From: Progne subis subis
Taxonomy: Eukaryota; Chordata; Aves; Passeriformes; Hirundinidae
DNA length: 64,000 bases
NCBI GenBank assembly: GCA_022316685.1
Contig: JAKJHU010000057.1
Location: 1 to 64,000, forward strand
Reading direction: 5' to 3'
Numbering within the stretch: the stretch's first letter is position 1; each line of letters begins with the position of its first letter. The position numbers were made by a program, and so were the translations under genes. Below the pieces are notes generated by a model. The model was not told the origin of the DNA, made no database searches, and was given only the letters and a program-made list of their open reading frames with translations. This document shows positions 19,909-32,599 of the stretch, in pieces.

Positions 19909-20660
19909 GGCTCCGCCGGCCCCACCGAGGGGCCCGCGGGGACGTCGGGGCTGCGCTGGAAGCGGCGGCCGGAGGAGCACCCGGGTGTCCTTCCACGCGG
20001 GACCGCAGCGGTGCAGTCCCGCTGCTTTTTCTCTTGCAACTTTATGTACGGTTTTATTTATGAGGACTCGGGGAAAACCGCCGGCCCCGAGCGCCGCTGC
20101 TCGGCGTCGGAGCGGGTCGAGGCAGCGGGAGGGTGCAGCTAGGAGTTAGCGGAGAGAGCTGCTCCCCCAAGGCAGGGCAGTGAGCAGCTCTGCCAACTCC
20201 CCTGGGTTCGGGGGAAGATGGGTGCCTGGAGGGGCTGCCCCAAGCTCCCGGCCCTTTCTTATTTTTGCATTTAAATAGACAGTTCCATGGGCGCCGGCAG
20301 AGTTGGTGCAGAAGGGGAGAAACCCCAAGAATGCAGGGCAGGGGAGGGCAGGGAAACAACTTCTTGAAGGGCCAGGGTTGGTCATGGCATGAGTCCAAGA
20401 TCCCTTTTTGAAAGAAGTGTCCTAGTCTTTTGCCCTGCCCTTTGCAAAATTGCTGCAAAAATACCAGGCTATTCCTGCTTGTACGTACGTATGTATGTCT
20501 TCATTCATTCATTCATTAATTCATTCATTCATTCATTCATTCATTCATTCATTCATTCCCATTCTTTTTCCTGATGTGGCTGATTTAGTTGAAAATCTGA
20601 TTTTGAAAGAAAAAACTGCTAGGTAAAATTTAAAAAGAAATAAACCCTTAAGAGGAGCAC
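19909..20660 (+). other. HOXD1: probable HOXD1 3'UTR with polyadenylation signal at 20639-20644
   Basis: The first canonical AATAAA after the stop codon is at 20639-20644, so cleavage near 20660 would give a 3'UTR of about 750 nt. The segment includes an AU-rich TTTTATTTATGAG near 20050 and a TTCA microsatellite. Only the signal itself is seen; the cleavage site is inferred. Confidence 0.45.
20481..20557. repeat. compound microsatellite (GTAC/GTAT)n then (TTCA)n
   Basis: About 18 bp of GTAC/GTAT units is followed by roughly 14 units of TTCA, interrupted once by TTAA near 20517. It lies within the predicted HOXD1 3'UTR, so length variation could affect the transcript. Confidence 0.95.
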
Positions 20661-20664
20661 CTAT

Positions 20665-23600
20665 TCCCTTTTGAACTGCGATGTGCTGGGATTTCTCCTG
20701 CAGAGGCTCTGGGCAGCCCAAGACTGGCCAGCAGCCCCGCTATTGATTCCCAGCTCCCCTCACATATCAGTAGACAATATAAAGCCTCTTACAGCATCTA
20801 GGGCCAGACTCAGTTCATCTAGCTCCCTCAGTCTCCATTGTATCTTATGGTTAAAAAATGTGCATCATTGTAAATCTGTTTACAACAGATGTCACCACAC
20901 GCAAAACCTCAAGACCCTTTGAAGCTCAGAAAGACGCTTGGGTTTGACCAAAGATGAATGCTGGCAAAAGGACAAGAGGATTCCTGGGTCTTTTACTTGG
21001 ATACTTGCACAAAAAAGACTGGCAATGTTCCCATAGATAAAATAATGGTATCAAAGTGGACAAAGAAACCAAGTTTAGACTTTTTTTTTTTTTTTTTCCC
21101 CCCCATTTGTGCCTGGGAAAGCATAACAGCCATGTGGAGAGGAATGACATCTGGATTTACCTGAAGGTGATTTCATTTTTTTGAGTACAGGGCTTTTATT
21201 TTGGACAAGTCTCTGCCCTGGATTTCTGCTGAGTGTTGGACTTTGGGGTGAAGAACCAGTTATGGGACCAGGGGAGACAGACCTCAGGGGGAACTGTAAA
21301 ATGCACTGGGACCCTGTCTGGAAACCAGCCCCAGACACCAACAACTGTTAGTCTTTGCTGGATGCTTGCTGGGTAAAACAAACAGAGAAAAGATGAAGAT
21401 GGATGTCTCAAGTCAAAAAGTCTGCAACAAAGAAGATTCTTACTCTCTGTAATACTTTCCTTCTCCCCAGGTGCCCTTCTGCTTAAGGCTTTCCTCTGAA
21501 GAATTCTGCTGAGGGACTGGGAAGCCACTGCTGGTGGAAGCTTCAGCAGAGGTTGGTGGGAACCCTAGGAAACTATTCCCAAAAGCTGGGCAGGCAAGTT
21601 GTGATGATGTTGTGGCAACAAGTCCACAGCTAAATGGGGGCAGGAGCCCCAGCGAACATCCGAAGGAAGAGACTTCCCAAGAGAGAAGGGTTTGGTCACA
21701 CATCATATCCTGACTGCGATGGCAAAGGACAATAATACTAGAGGCTCACGGTTGTGCATGCACACAGGCACATTTTTGTTCTGTATATAGAGTTATGGTT
21801 CATGTCCCTTGGGCTGGATCACTTCATGGGATAGCCCTAAAAATTCCCACGACTGAAGTACTCATGTAAAACTAGCTGCAACCAAAGTATGTGGTTTGCA
21901 GTTCTTCAATAAAGTAATGACACCAAACAAGCATTTACACTGCAGGCTGATCATTCATTAAAAAACAGGAAATATTTCTGCCACCTTTTTTTATTTAAAG
22001 CAGAATAAAGCAAAATGTGGTAAAATTAATGAAAATTTGAATTAAATCAATGTTGTTTTGCAAGTTGAATTTTAAAGACAAGCAAACTACTAACCAGCTC
22101 TTTTCTGCAGCTTTTTAAGGTCCATTTTAATGAACTCCTCTGTTACTACTTTTTAATTTTTTTTTTTTTTAATACTAGAAATGAGCATAGGCATACAGCT
22201 AGAAAAACCCATCTTTCTCAGAACATATGTTTCACATATAAACTTTAGAAAACAGCTGTATTTTCAGTTGCCTCCAAATTTATCGCGTGTCTATGGGGTT
22301 GGTTGTTTGTCAGCCTTTTATTTTTCTAATGATTTTGACATTTGTGCCAGGCACTTTAGGCCAGAGGAATGCTTTCTGTACTGCTGGCACACTCCTGCAC
22401 TACCAACATGGAAAGAAAGATTCTCATTGATTTCAGTGGTGCTGGATCAGACCATTAGAGCACACTAAGTCTTACACAATGAATGTTTTCACTGACATAT
22501 ATTTTCCTGAATAAAGAAATACATGTCCCGGCCTTGTAGCAGTGCACAGTTCTGTATCCATCAAAATGACACAGACCGAATGCACAAAGATTTAATTTGA
22601 AATTAAGGTGAAAACTTACAACTCTTTTATGGCTATCTGAATCAATTTGGTGGTATAAGCACAACTATATTCTCTCTTAAGAACCAGTACTTAGTATTAA
22701 GTGTAATTTCTGCTCAGATGACAGGGCCAGTTTAATAGGATCTTTCTCTTCACAAACAGTTCTAGCTGTATGAGGATTAGATATTGCTCCTTTGCACTGT
22801 TTTGTCAGCAAGATACCCAAAGGAAGGAGCTAATGCAAGTCATGTGCCAATTCTTAAATAATTAAATAAAAATGCCTGTGATATCCATGGGTGCACACAT
22901 GAGACAAATAAATGATAGATAAAGTCTAAGATTCACTCATTTAACATTAATCCCAAGAGTTGTGTCTCACACATGCTCAATTTGATGCCTAGCAGCTGGA
23001 AACAGGTTTTAGATTTGGCAGCTAGAGCTAAGAGCATAAGCTGCAGTTTTCACTGCTATCGGAACAAAATATTCCAAACTGGACTCAGTAGATACCCACC
23101 ATCATATAATTTATCACAAATTATGAAACTACTATTTCCTGATTATGAAACTACTATTTCCTGGTCTTATTTTTCCTCAGCCATCATCAGAAACCACAAA
23201 AAGACCATTCTCTTTTAGTCATATATATTAAATTTTGCCTTATGACTGTGGCTCAAAGGGCCCCAGGCTACAAAGGTATATGAACAAAGTAAGTTTTTAT
23301 GTGTTCCCATTTTGCCTGAAACAGATCAAAAATATTGATTTGGAAGGCTTCAAAGAGGAGAAAAAGTTGTAAAATTACTGTTCCTAAGTGGTATACGTGA
23401 ATGTAGAGATTTCATATCTTTTGGATAGGAAAATGTTAACAGAAGATCACACCTCCTTGATAACCAAGCTTAGGCAAGAACCCAGGCTTGCCTGGGTATC
23501 TGTCTTGCTAAGTGGACCAGATTTAGCATGTTACTGCCTGGAATTACAGCACAGGGAACACTTTGCAGAGGGTCAAACCAAGACCTCTGTTTTATAGTAT

Positions 23601-26600
23601 GAGCTGCACATCCAGGTTTATTTTGACCATGCAAGTAGCCAGCAGTAAGCTAGAAAATAAAAATATGCAACTCAATCCCCACATTTTAATCTCCTTTTAA
23701 AAGTGTCCCTCTCCATTTTTTATTGGTACAGCCTAGAACGGTGGTTTATGCAAATAACGGTACAGATTCCTAGCAGAGGAGAACAGACCATTACTTCTTT
23801 TAAGAAAAATCTTTGCAGACACAATTACAAATTGCAAACACCTCCTTGGAGTTCCAAGAACTTGTGTCTAGCAGCTAAGAAATCATATTTATGTTATGTC
23901 CTGTACTGCTCTTTTAGCCTAAGTGCCAAGGAACCCCCAAGAACACTTGGAAATCCCTGATGACTGAAGAGAAATAGGTACAGAGAGAAAGCCTGGATGA
24001 GACATGGCTGTTACTAGTTTATCATTAAGAGGTGACTGAAGTTTAGGGGACACACATTCTATTCTATTTGCAATATATGGCTACATACAGATGTGTGTTT
24101 ATGTGATTCACTCAATCTCAACCATTGTTCTGTTATGACTTTTCCTCTATGTCACTATGACTCACTATGTCAGTGAACTAAGGAGCCTTTGGCCAAGAAA
24201 AGTCACCTTGATAAAGAAAGGTGAACCAAATGACAAATCATTCTTCTCCTTATCGTAACAGTATCTGTTATTCACATGTCTACTTAACAACATGCCCCCA
24301 GATAATTCTGGGAAATATATAGGGAAAAGATGCTTCACAAAACCAACGTCTTACTGTAGCTTAGCTTTATCTGGAAGTCCTTTGCTGTTCTTGATCATCA
24401 GCCAAGTGAAGAAAGTAACCCTCAGCTGTAAATCTTCCTTGGCTGTTTAAGCCAATTTATTCTTACACAGAGTGTTAAAATCTCAGCTGGAAATAGAGTT
24501 CTGAGACGTTTTTGTAAACTGGACAAGGATTTCTTTATACTGAAAAAATTTAGACTACTGGTCCACAAAAGAGCTTTTCATGAACAATTTTGGTACTCTT
24601 GTGTTCTTGTTTCCTCAAAAGACAACAGCCACGGGTAATTAGCAGATTGAAAACCAGCAGTTCAAGTAAACAAACAAACACAGGAACAAATCCAGTCAGT
24701 TTCTTTTCTTTCTGCAATGCATCAATTCATGCTGCTGTGGATTAGTATAAAATGCCACCCTTGTATGAATTCAGTGGATCAGGAGACCTGCTTCTGTGGG
24801 GCAAAAAGAACCATTTCTTCTGCCCATACTGCCAATGAGAAACACCTGTAATGCAGTAATATGATTTTGGTGACATTAGTACAGAGGAGAATCTGAGAGC
24901 TAAGGCTTTCTTGCCATTATTCTTCATCTTAACGGCTGTACTACACTAAATCTACATTCCTAGTGTCTCTTTTTATGTTCCTTTAACAAGTAAGCTAGAT
25001 TAAACACTATAAAGTTTAGAGTGGTATTTGAAAATAGATAAAAATATCACTAAATTTTTTAATGACTACTCAGATCCGATTTTTCCCAGCTACTGTTCAG
25101 ATAATGGAAACAGTTTCTAATCCTGGCAACCTCTAGTGTTTGATCCATATCTTAAGCATAGATATTGGTACAATTATTTTTAATACGCAGACATTTATGG
25201 ATTTATAAATTACACAATTTATGTGGAGTGACATTTTCTTCAACATCAAAGTGTATCATATCCAATGATAATTGTCAAACAGTGTTAAAAGCCTATCAAT
25301 AAAATAATCTATCTTTCCCTTTAGAAATCCAGCTGAGTAAATGTGTAGTAGGTACATGACACCAATCATCTATTAAATTCATTTTCTCATGCTGGAGAGA
25401 CAAGACCCCCAACGGTGCATGTAACAGGGTGATATCTTCTAATATGTCCAAGATTTTGTAAAATTTTGTAATTTTAACCAGCACTGTGAGCACTGTGACT
25501 TCATTTCAATGTGAAAGAAAGCAGGCAGAAAGCTCAAAAAAAATAGGACCGGACTGGCTGAACACTCTTAATGGTATATCTCACTTAAGAAATGGACCAC
25601 CTGGTGCTTCTGGTTGCTTTTCAAATGTAGTACTAAATCAAATAGATTTGTCAATCCAATTTGGGTGGGACTTTAAATGTGTGAATTGTTGCAGCAAGAG
25701 TTATAGAAGAAAATGGCTCTCACAAATCTGGTGTAAGAATAAATTTGAAAGATAAAAATAAAGATACACCCAAACAAGAATAAAAACATTACATCCTGTC
25801 TGCAGGTTGTCAGTGTCATTTATCTGTGATGCTATTGTGTCCAGCCTCACCCATCCCAAAGGCAAATGGCCATGCTTTCAAGTAGTGGAAGAACATGGGT
25901 TTTGCCTACTTTTCTGAAGGAAAATTTCCTAAATTTGAATGTCATTGTATTTAATAAAAAGATGATGGTATGATGGCATATCTAGATGTCATTGGCGTCA
26001 GTCACATCCAGACAGGGATACTGAGATCTGCTGTCACTGCCAGCCTGAATTTTGTGTCCTAAAATCTTCATTAGCTGCAGCCTGAGCCCCACCAGTGGCC
26101 ATGATGTAAAGCAGTGTCACTGATCACTCACATTTGCTGGATTTGTTAGTCTCAGGGCTCATTCTGCACTGGTCCTCTTTGCATCCATCTCTGCTGATAG
26201 TTCAGGCAGACTGGCAATCTCACTCATCACTGTAAGTCTATACCAGCATTATTTTAACTAAACACATTTAGTTCTAAACATCTGACTAAGAAAACTTTCA
26301 GATCCTAGCAACATTACTCTTGTAGCTTTTGCCAGCCTCCAGGGAATTGAGAGGAAGAAAGGGATTTGGAACATGATGCAGACAACATGGCTGTTAGCTG
26401 GACTAGGCTGGAATTTAGCTGGATTAAGTTGAAATTGGGCTAGCCTGTGCTCTCTGCAAACCTATGTCAACCGAATATGGCATATGTGGCTCAAAATATT
26501 CTCAACCAGGCATTCCTTTTCCATGTCCCAGTGTTCAAAAAGATTAAAAGTGCATCTTATTTGCAAAATGTTCAGAAATCATTGCTGCACACTTTTGATT

Positions 26601-29600
26601 TCTGCTTGCTCTGTCTCTACAAAGACCAAAGGAAACAGCTGGTGCTCTACTCACATCCTTCTCCTGGTGCCAGGAAAAGGATCCATCTGATCTGCCACAC
26701 CTTCTCACAAATCTCAGGAGGTACCAAGCCTCACCAACTCATACTACAACCAAAAAGACCAAGTGTTTTTAATGTATATAGATTCCAGTTATTTCAGTCA
26801 GCAAAAATTTTTTTTTCCTTACCGCAGTTGTACCCTGGGGAGAAACTATGTCAAGTATGAACCTCTATAGCTGTAATGAAGATATGGCAAAGCTCTTCTT
26901 GTTCCTTTTATGGAACAAGGCAATGATTTTAGATGGAATTAACCCTAACCCTAACTTCAACTTCTGAAGTTTCTGCTATGTCGTATCTACTGAATCAGCT
27001 CTCAGCCTCTCTTAAAAGTACAGAATGGCACTCTGATGATCAGGCTATGTATCTAAACTGGATGTGTCAGAAAAAAACCCCCAAAACAACAACCCCACCA
27101 GAGAAAACTTCTTATTTATGAGATACATGTGGGAAATGATTCAGAAAATAAAGTCACTTTCATGAAAGCTTTTTAAAAGAGGAGATTTCCCATCTAGAGG
27201 TAAAAATTTTATAAAAGATCATTCAGCTCGGCAGTGTTTAGCTGTAAAAATGGAAAAGTCAGTATAAACAATGGGTTTTCTTTTACGAGAACTAAGTAAT
27301 CAGGCAGAACCAGTCACAACTCTTTTGCTGAAGTGAAATGAACAGCATGAAAAGACCTAAACCCCATCCTGGCTCAGCAGAGATATTCACAGAGCATCAA
27401 TAAGGCTCATGTCCCTGCTCCTGCACGTTGGTCTTCCTAAAGCACTCCCCAGGGATGTGGAGGTTGAATGGGATGGCTTGGATCTGATGAATTCTCTACT
27501 AAATTTTCTTCTCAGGTGTTCTAAGAGTTCTACACATATGACCGATGAGAGGGTTTTGTAGGTGGGTCTTGCTCCCTCTCCCTTTCTTAGATCTTGTAAG
27601 GGGTTTTGGTTTCATCCTGGCGTGGAATTGCAACACATTCTTAATTGCAAAAATCTTTTGGGACAAGGCAACCATTTCCTTCCCAGCTCTACAACAATTC
27701 ACAGCACATCCCTCTCACAGTGTGTTGCAGATAAATAATTCATTACAGCTGCCTCTTCCCCCCATTCAGGGTAGGCAGTTTTAATAATTTCTGCAGGAAA
27801 AAGGAGAAAGTGCTTTCTTTCTATGCTGGCCTCCAGAAAAGGATTTAGACCCTCTCACAAGGAGCTTTGATGAATTAATAAACCTCCTCAGTATTTACCA
27901 TGCTTGTCCAGAAACTGAATTAAATTGCAGCTCCTTAATTTTCCAGATAACATCTGTAGAGTTTGAGAAGACTTGTCTAACCAGTACCTACAGTCAAACT
28001 GGGTATCATTATTCTTATTTTCATTAACAAGATGGATCTAGATTTTGCTACAGTATGAGCTACACAAATATCAGGATGAACCTTTGCAGACATTGCTACT
28101 GCAAGCTGGAGTAATGATTGCTGCTTTTACATTTGTGCCATTTTGACAATGCAGTCCAGATCCATGCTTTAAAAACCAGACTAGTTGGTGTCTGATCAAC
28201 TAGGGATTAAAAAAAGAAAGACAAGTACAGAAGCAGCCTGTTAACACAGGCTGGATCCAAGGAAACCAAAGGCAGAGTTTGGTAGGAAGAGTAGAGTAAG
28301 GCAGTGTGGACCGTGCAGTAGCAAAGGCAGGGAAATCAGGACAAAGCAGTTGTCTCCCTTCTGGGAGCTCCTGCTTGCAGGTCCCTCTGACCTGAGATTT
28401 TATTTAAAAGCCAAATCCTGATCCCATAAAGCATAAGCTGTGTGAAACCAGTTGCGCTAAATCCACAACTTGTATGGAGAAAGCCCAGTGGGCAGCTGAT
28501 ATACTGTCATGGTCCTGGGTCTCAGCTGGGGCATCCTCCCCTTCAGTGGCCTGGTGGATCTATTCAAAGCTCAGTCCAGGTCATTGCCCTCTTTGCCTAC
28601 CCATGGCTCCTGCTGGTTTGGACTCTGACCTATGAGCTGCTGTCCCTGTCCCCGTGGAGGTGCCTGATGCTCTGGGCCGAGAGCACTGGGATGGGTTGTG
28701 GAGGCTGTGCCCTGCCCACCTGCAGAGCTCTTCTGGGAAAGTGCCAGGCAAAGCTGGGAGGATAAAGGTCTGACTTCAAGATCTTAGCTATTTCAGAGCA
28801 CAGAGCAAGCTTCCTCAGCAGCTGCTGGGAGTGACAGGGATATGCAAGAGCCTGGGGGCTGGTAACTTCTTCAGTGAATAAAATAGTGAAGTTTGGGTTT
28901 CTGTGCAGCTGCTTTGATGTCTGCTCAGTGCAGCTGCAAGGATGACAGATGTGCTAAAGTAGGCCTGGCACCCCTAAAAATCTCACCCTGCTGGATAAAA
29001 GAATGCAGAAAAGGTTAGAAAAGGAGAAGGAAAATTATTAATTTAATGGCTTTCATACAGTTTGTGATTCCCTGTTTGCTTTCAGATATGCTATTCTTGT
29101 ATCCCTTAAAACTCTAATAAACCTCTCTTTATGTAGGCTGCTGGAAAATGCATCAGCATTGTTTTGTTTGTCAATTAAGTATGCACTATCTTCCTTAAGT
29201 GTGAAGTGATTAATGTTAATACTCTGACTACTGCATTTTTATAGACATATGTTCCTAGAAATCATACCTTATCTTGTTTACAAGACAATTAGACCTTTTT
29301 GAGCCTACCTGATGATGAAAATAAGAAAATACTGTCAGCAGCATGCATTAGTATGAAAATCTACTGTAAAGTACACCCAAACTTTCAAAAACCCAACTTT
29401 ATTTCTTACTCCATCAGGGACACTATCATAAAACATATGCCAACTTCCCAAGGGAGTGCATTGGAGCTAAAGAAGTGACTTTGGCCTCAATTTTGAATTC
29501 AGGTTCCATATAACATGGTATCTCCTTAGTATACTCACAGAACAGTGCGTGTAACTGAAAAATTTGCAACTTGGCTCATGCTCGAGTAGTTTTGGCACCA

Positions 29601-32590
29601 TGCCTCATACTGAACAGAGGATTGCATGAAATGGCTGATAGGCAAACACTTGCTTTAGAAGTATACACTATTATGTCCTAAATGCCCTATTAGATCCATT
29701 TGATCATCCTAGTCCAGATTAATCTGTTTCTGTTGGTCTGTGCACTTTGCCAGAGTGTTTAGTGTACAGAGAACCTCTGGCATGAAGTCATGCTAAAAAC
29801 ACCCTCCTGCTGCTGCCTGGCACTGGATGCGTTGGCAGGGAAGGACTTACTCAAGTCTTCCCTCATTGTAGAGATTTCCAGCAGCCATAATAGCTCTTTA
29901 AAGACACTGACAGGCAGCATAATGCTGAGCAGCTCCCAGGATGCCCTAAGTTACACCAGAGAGACAGCCTGGCTGTGGGCCAGGCAAGGAGAAGGCATTT
30001 CAGTGCTGCTTTTTTTCTCCCATGTCTCTCTACTGTTTGGCCTTTTCTCAAAACTACAGCTGTACCACACAAGCAGTCTTCAGACACTTCACCCCTATGC
30101 AAAATTTCTGCACAGTTCTCTTTGACAGAACCATTGCTAATTGAATCTATGACTGTCAGCACTCCTCCTGTGTCTTGGAAAGACCTGGCTTGTTAGAGAC
30201 CTGCTCTGTGAAAATGTAGAGCGGTGTTTTGGGCAGACATCCTCCGCTGTGCACTGAGAAAGTGCTCTGTTGAGGTCTGTTGAGCAGCATGTGGCCCAAG
30301 CTTGTTGTCTTGGGATGAGAAATGTTATACTGCAACACAGATCAACTCTGCAGTGTCCTCTACCACTTCAAGAGTTCTCTGAAGAGGAATATTTCCTATC
30401 AGTGTTGGGCTGATACAATACTCTTGTATCCACCTTAAACTGGACTTAGCCCGTAATGAACTGCACGTGACACCTAGCAGCGTTCTCAGTTTTGGAGAAA
30501 CCAATTTAAATGCCTTCCTTTTGTGGTGATTTGTTTTATCTTATCTACTGTCATCCATATGGCTAGCTAGACAGTAATTTGAATGGCCAACAATAGCGTT
30601 ACAAAGCAAACAGCTTGAGAAAATAGACAAGACCAAAAGTCTTTGTTGTTGTCTCACAATTCCTTTTGTAAAATATTCCTAACAACTGTATCTGCAAAGG
30701 ACTCACACTGCAGATAAAGGTATGCCCTATTGTTAGCCATACATTTTATAAAATACTAACAGAGAAGAAGAGGTGTTAAAAGTTGTCTAAATAATATTAA
30801 GAACAGTTGCTTTTTCCTAGGCAGAATATTAATCCTATTCAAATTACTTTCTATTTAAAATGTAATGTATATATATGTTATGTGTCCTAGTCCCAGTTTC
30901 ATTCACAGACAGTTTAAGGCCAGCAATTAATACTTTACAGGGTAAAGGCAGCCCAGTGGAGAGATGGGCTATGAGAAAACAGAGCTTCATCTTTTTGGCG
31001 TGCCCATGTAGGCACCCCTCACTAAGGGCTGACCTTCTGAAATGCAAAGCCCAAGGGACAGTGTAATTCTCCTTTTAATTTCTCTTAAAAACCTATCTGA
31101 AAGCACATCCTTCTCTGCACTGAAATCAGAGGGACCAGCACCTTGCCATCTGATGTGAAGCCTTTAAAATCTATGGAAGCTAAGGAGCTTTCCATGGCAT
31201 GGAGCAAGAATTACCAGAAAGAAGTTTGTTAATAGTGAGGCCATCTGAAAAACAATTCATGTGCAGATTGTGCAGGAAGCCAGGCTCAGGAGAATGATGC
31301 ATTTCCTTGAAAAGCTGGAGGAGAGAGGCGTATTGAATTAAGCTGAAGGTGGGGATGCAGTCAGTTTCATTGCTCCCATCTATTGTCCCTGGAGCTCTCC
31401 CTGGAGGATTTCCTACAAGGTACTCTGCTAAAACAGTCCTTTCACAGCGGGAGCAGGGAGGATTGGGAATGCAGAAACAAATCTACTGCCCCAATCTCCT
31501 GTCCGAGACAGAAGGCTGAGCATCTGTGTTCTGCTACTTGTTGGAAGCATGGCCTGAGCACCACTCAGTTTTCCTTCTGTTTTGGCTAATTGTTAGGATT
31601 TGGCAGCAGATTTATGTTGATATTTATTTGTTCATACTTGCTAGATTACTCCCTGATTTTTGTTCCCTGATTTAGTTTGCATGACCTACCTCCATTTCTG
31701 CAGATGACTTCTTTGCATCAAACTGAGATCTACATAGAAACATTATTTTTTTAATTGGCTGCCAATATATGGATTTTGCCTAGCTTATCCCTAGTTCAAG
31801 CTTGGCCTTTTGCCCCATGGCTTGCGTTTTTAGCCTTCTAAACTGCTGCTGATGAAAGGACTCAAATAACACAAACCAGCTTAATTTATACTCTTGCAAT
31901 CTCTTAAAACAAAGCCACTCAGCTTCTCAAGACTGCTCAGAGTTTCTGTAATTTCAGTGCTATTCAACTTACAGCTGTAATTAGAAATGAAGCTTTCATC
32001 AGCATTTAAAAATAATCAGTTGTCTTCCACATCACTGTTTTAAGTCCTCAGTCCACTGTTCTGATGTATCTACTGGCTCTTCTGCTTTTGCTACTGCTCT
32101 AATAGCAGGCTTCCACTATCACGTGAAGAATATATTTAATATATTCATGTGAAGAATGATTCAAAAGTGTCACCAGAGGAGTTTCACATACTTTACAAAC
32201 ATTAACACATTTATATCCCAAGTCTTTTGTATATAAAATATTTAAGATTTTACAAGACTGAAATGTTGTGCTATCTGTTCTTCACAGTAGTGAGACATAC
32301 TTGATAAAATGAGATATTCTAATTCTTATTAAAGTGCGTCTCAAGAAATGAGGATCAAGAGGGACTGCAAGATAATGGAACAAATAATTCACATATCCTT
32401 TTATCTTCTCTGCAATCAACATACTGGTATGTATGTAACTTTACAGCACTTTCCAACACTTACGTCTTTATATTACAGAATTAAGAAAGAATTTTATGGT
32501 TGCTTAAAGGCAAAGTGTATATTCCAAAAACCAGAGTTTGTCTTCTGGAATTAAGAATCCGAGCTTGGGACGAAGAAAAGGCAGCTGTAC
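20665..32590. other. HOXD1-MTX2 intergenic region, no gene recognised
   Basis: About 12 kb without recognisable coding sequence. Small items seen are a T17 tract at about 21080, a telomere-like TTAACCCTAACCCTAAC at 26939-26955, a locally GC-rich segment at 28490-28760 of unknown origin, a conserved-looking block near 30430-30680 with SOX and homeodomain cores, and a 19-bp palindrome at 32128-32146. No clear transposons. In mammals the DNA beyond the HoxD 3' end belongs to the telomeric regulatory landscape, so enhancers are plausible. Confidence 0.4.
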
Positions 32591-32599
32591 ACTTTAGTT

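Larger units (their letters stand above)
18590..20130. promoter_or_regulatory. CpG island over HOXD1
   Basis: This dense GC- and CpG-rich stretch starts about 0.5 kb before the HOXD1 ATG and ends about 0.2 kb after the stop, with AT-rich DNA on both sides. It contains the promoter motifs, both exons and the upstream homeobox fragment. I judged the extent by eye. Confidence 0.7.

Noticed and set aside
18816..20063. 415-codon frame across the whole HOXD1 locus
   Set aside because: It runs in a different frame from the hexapeptide and homeodomain and is Arg/Pro/Ala-rich; an artefact of GC content.
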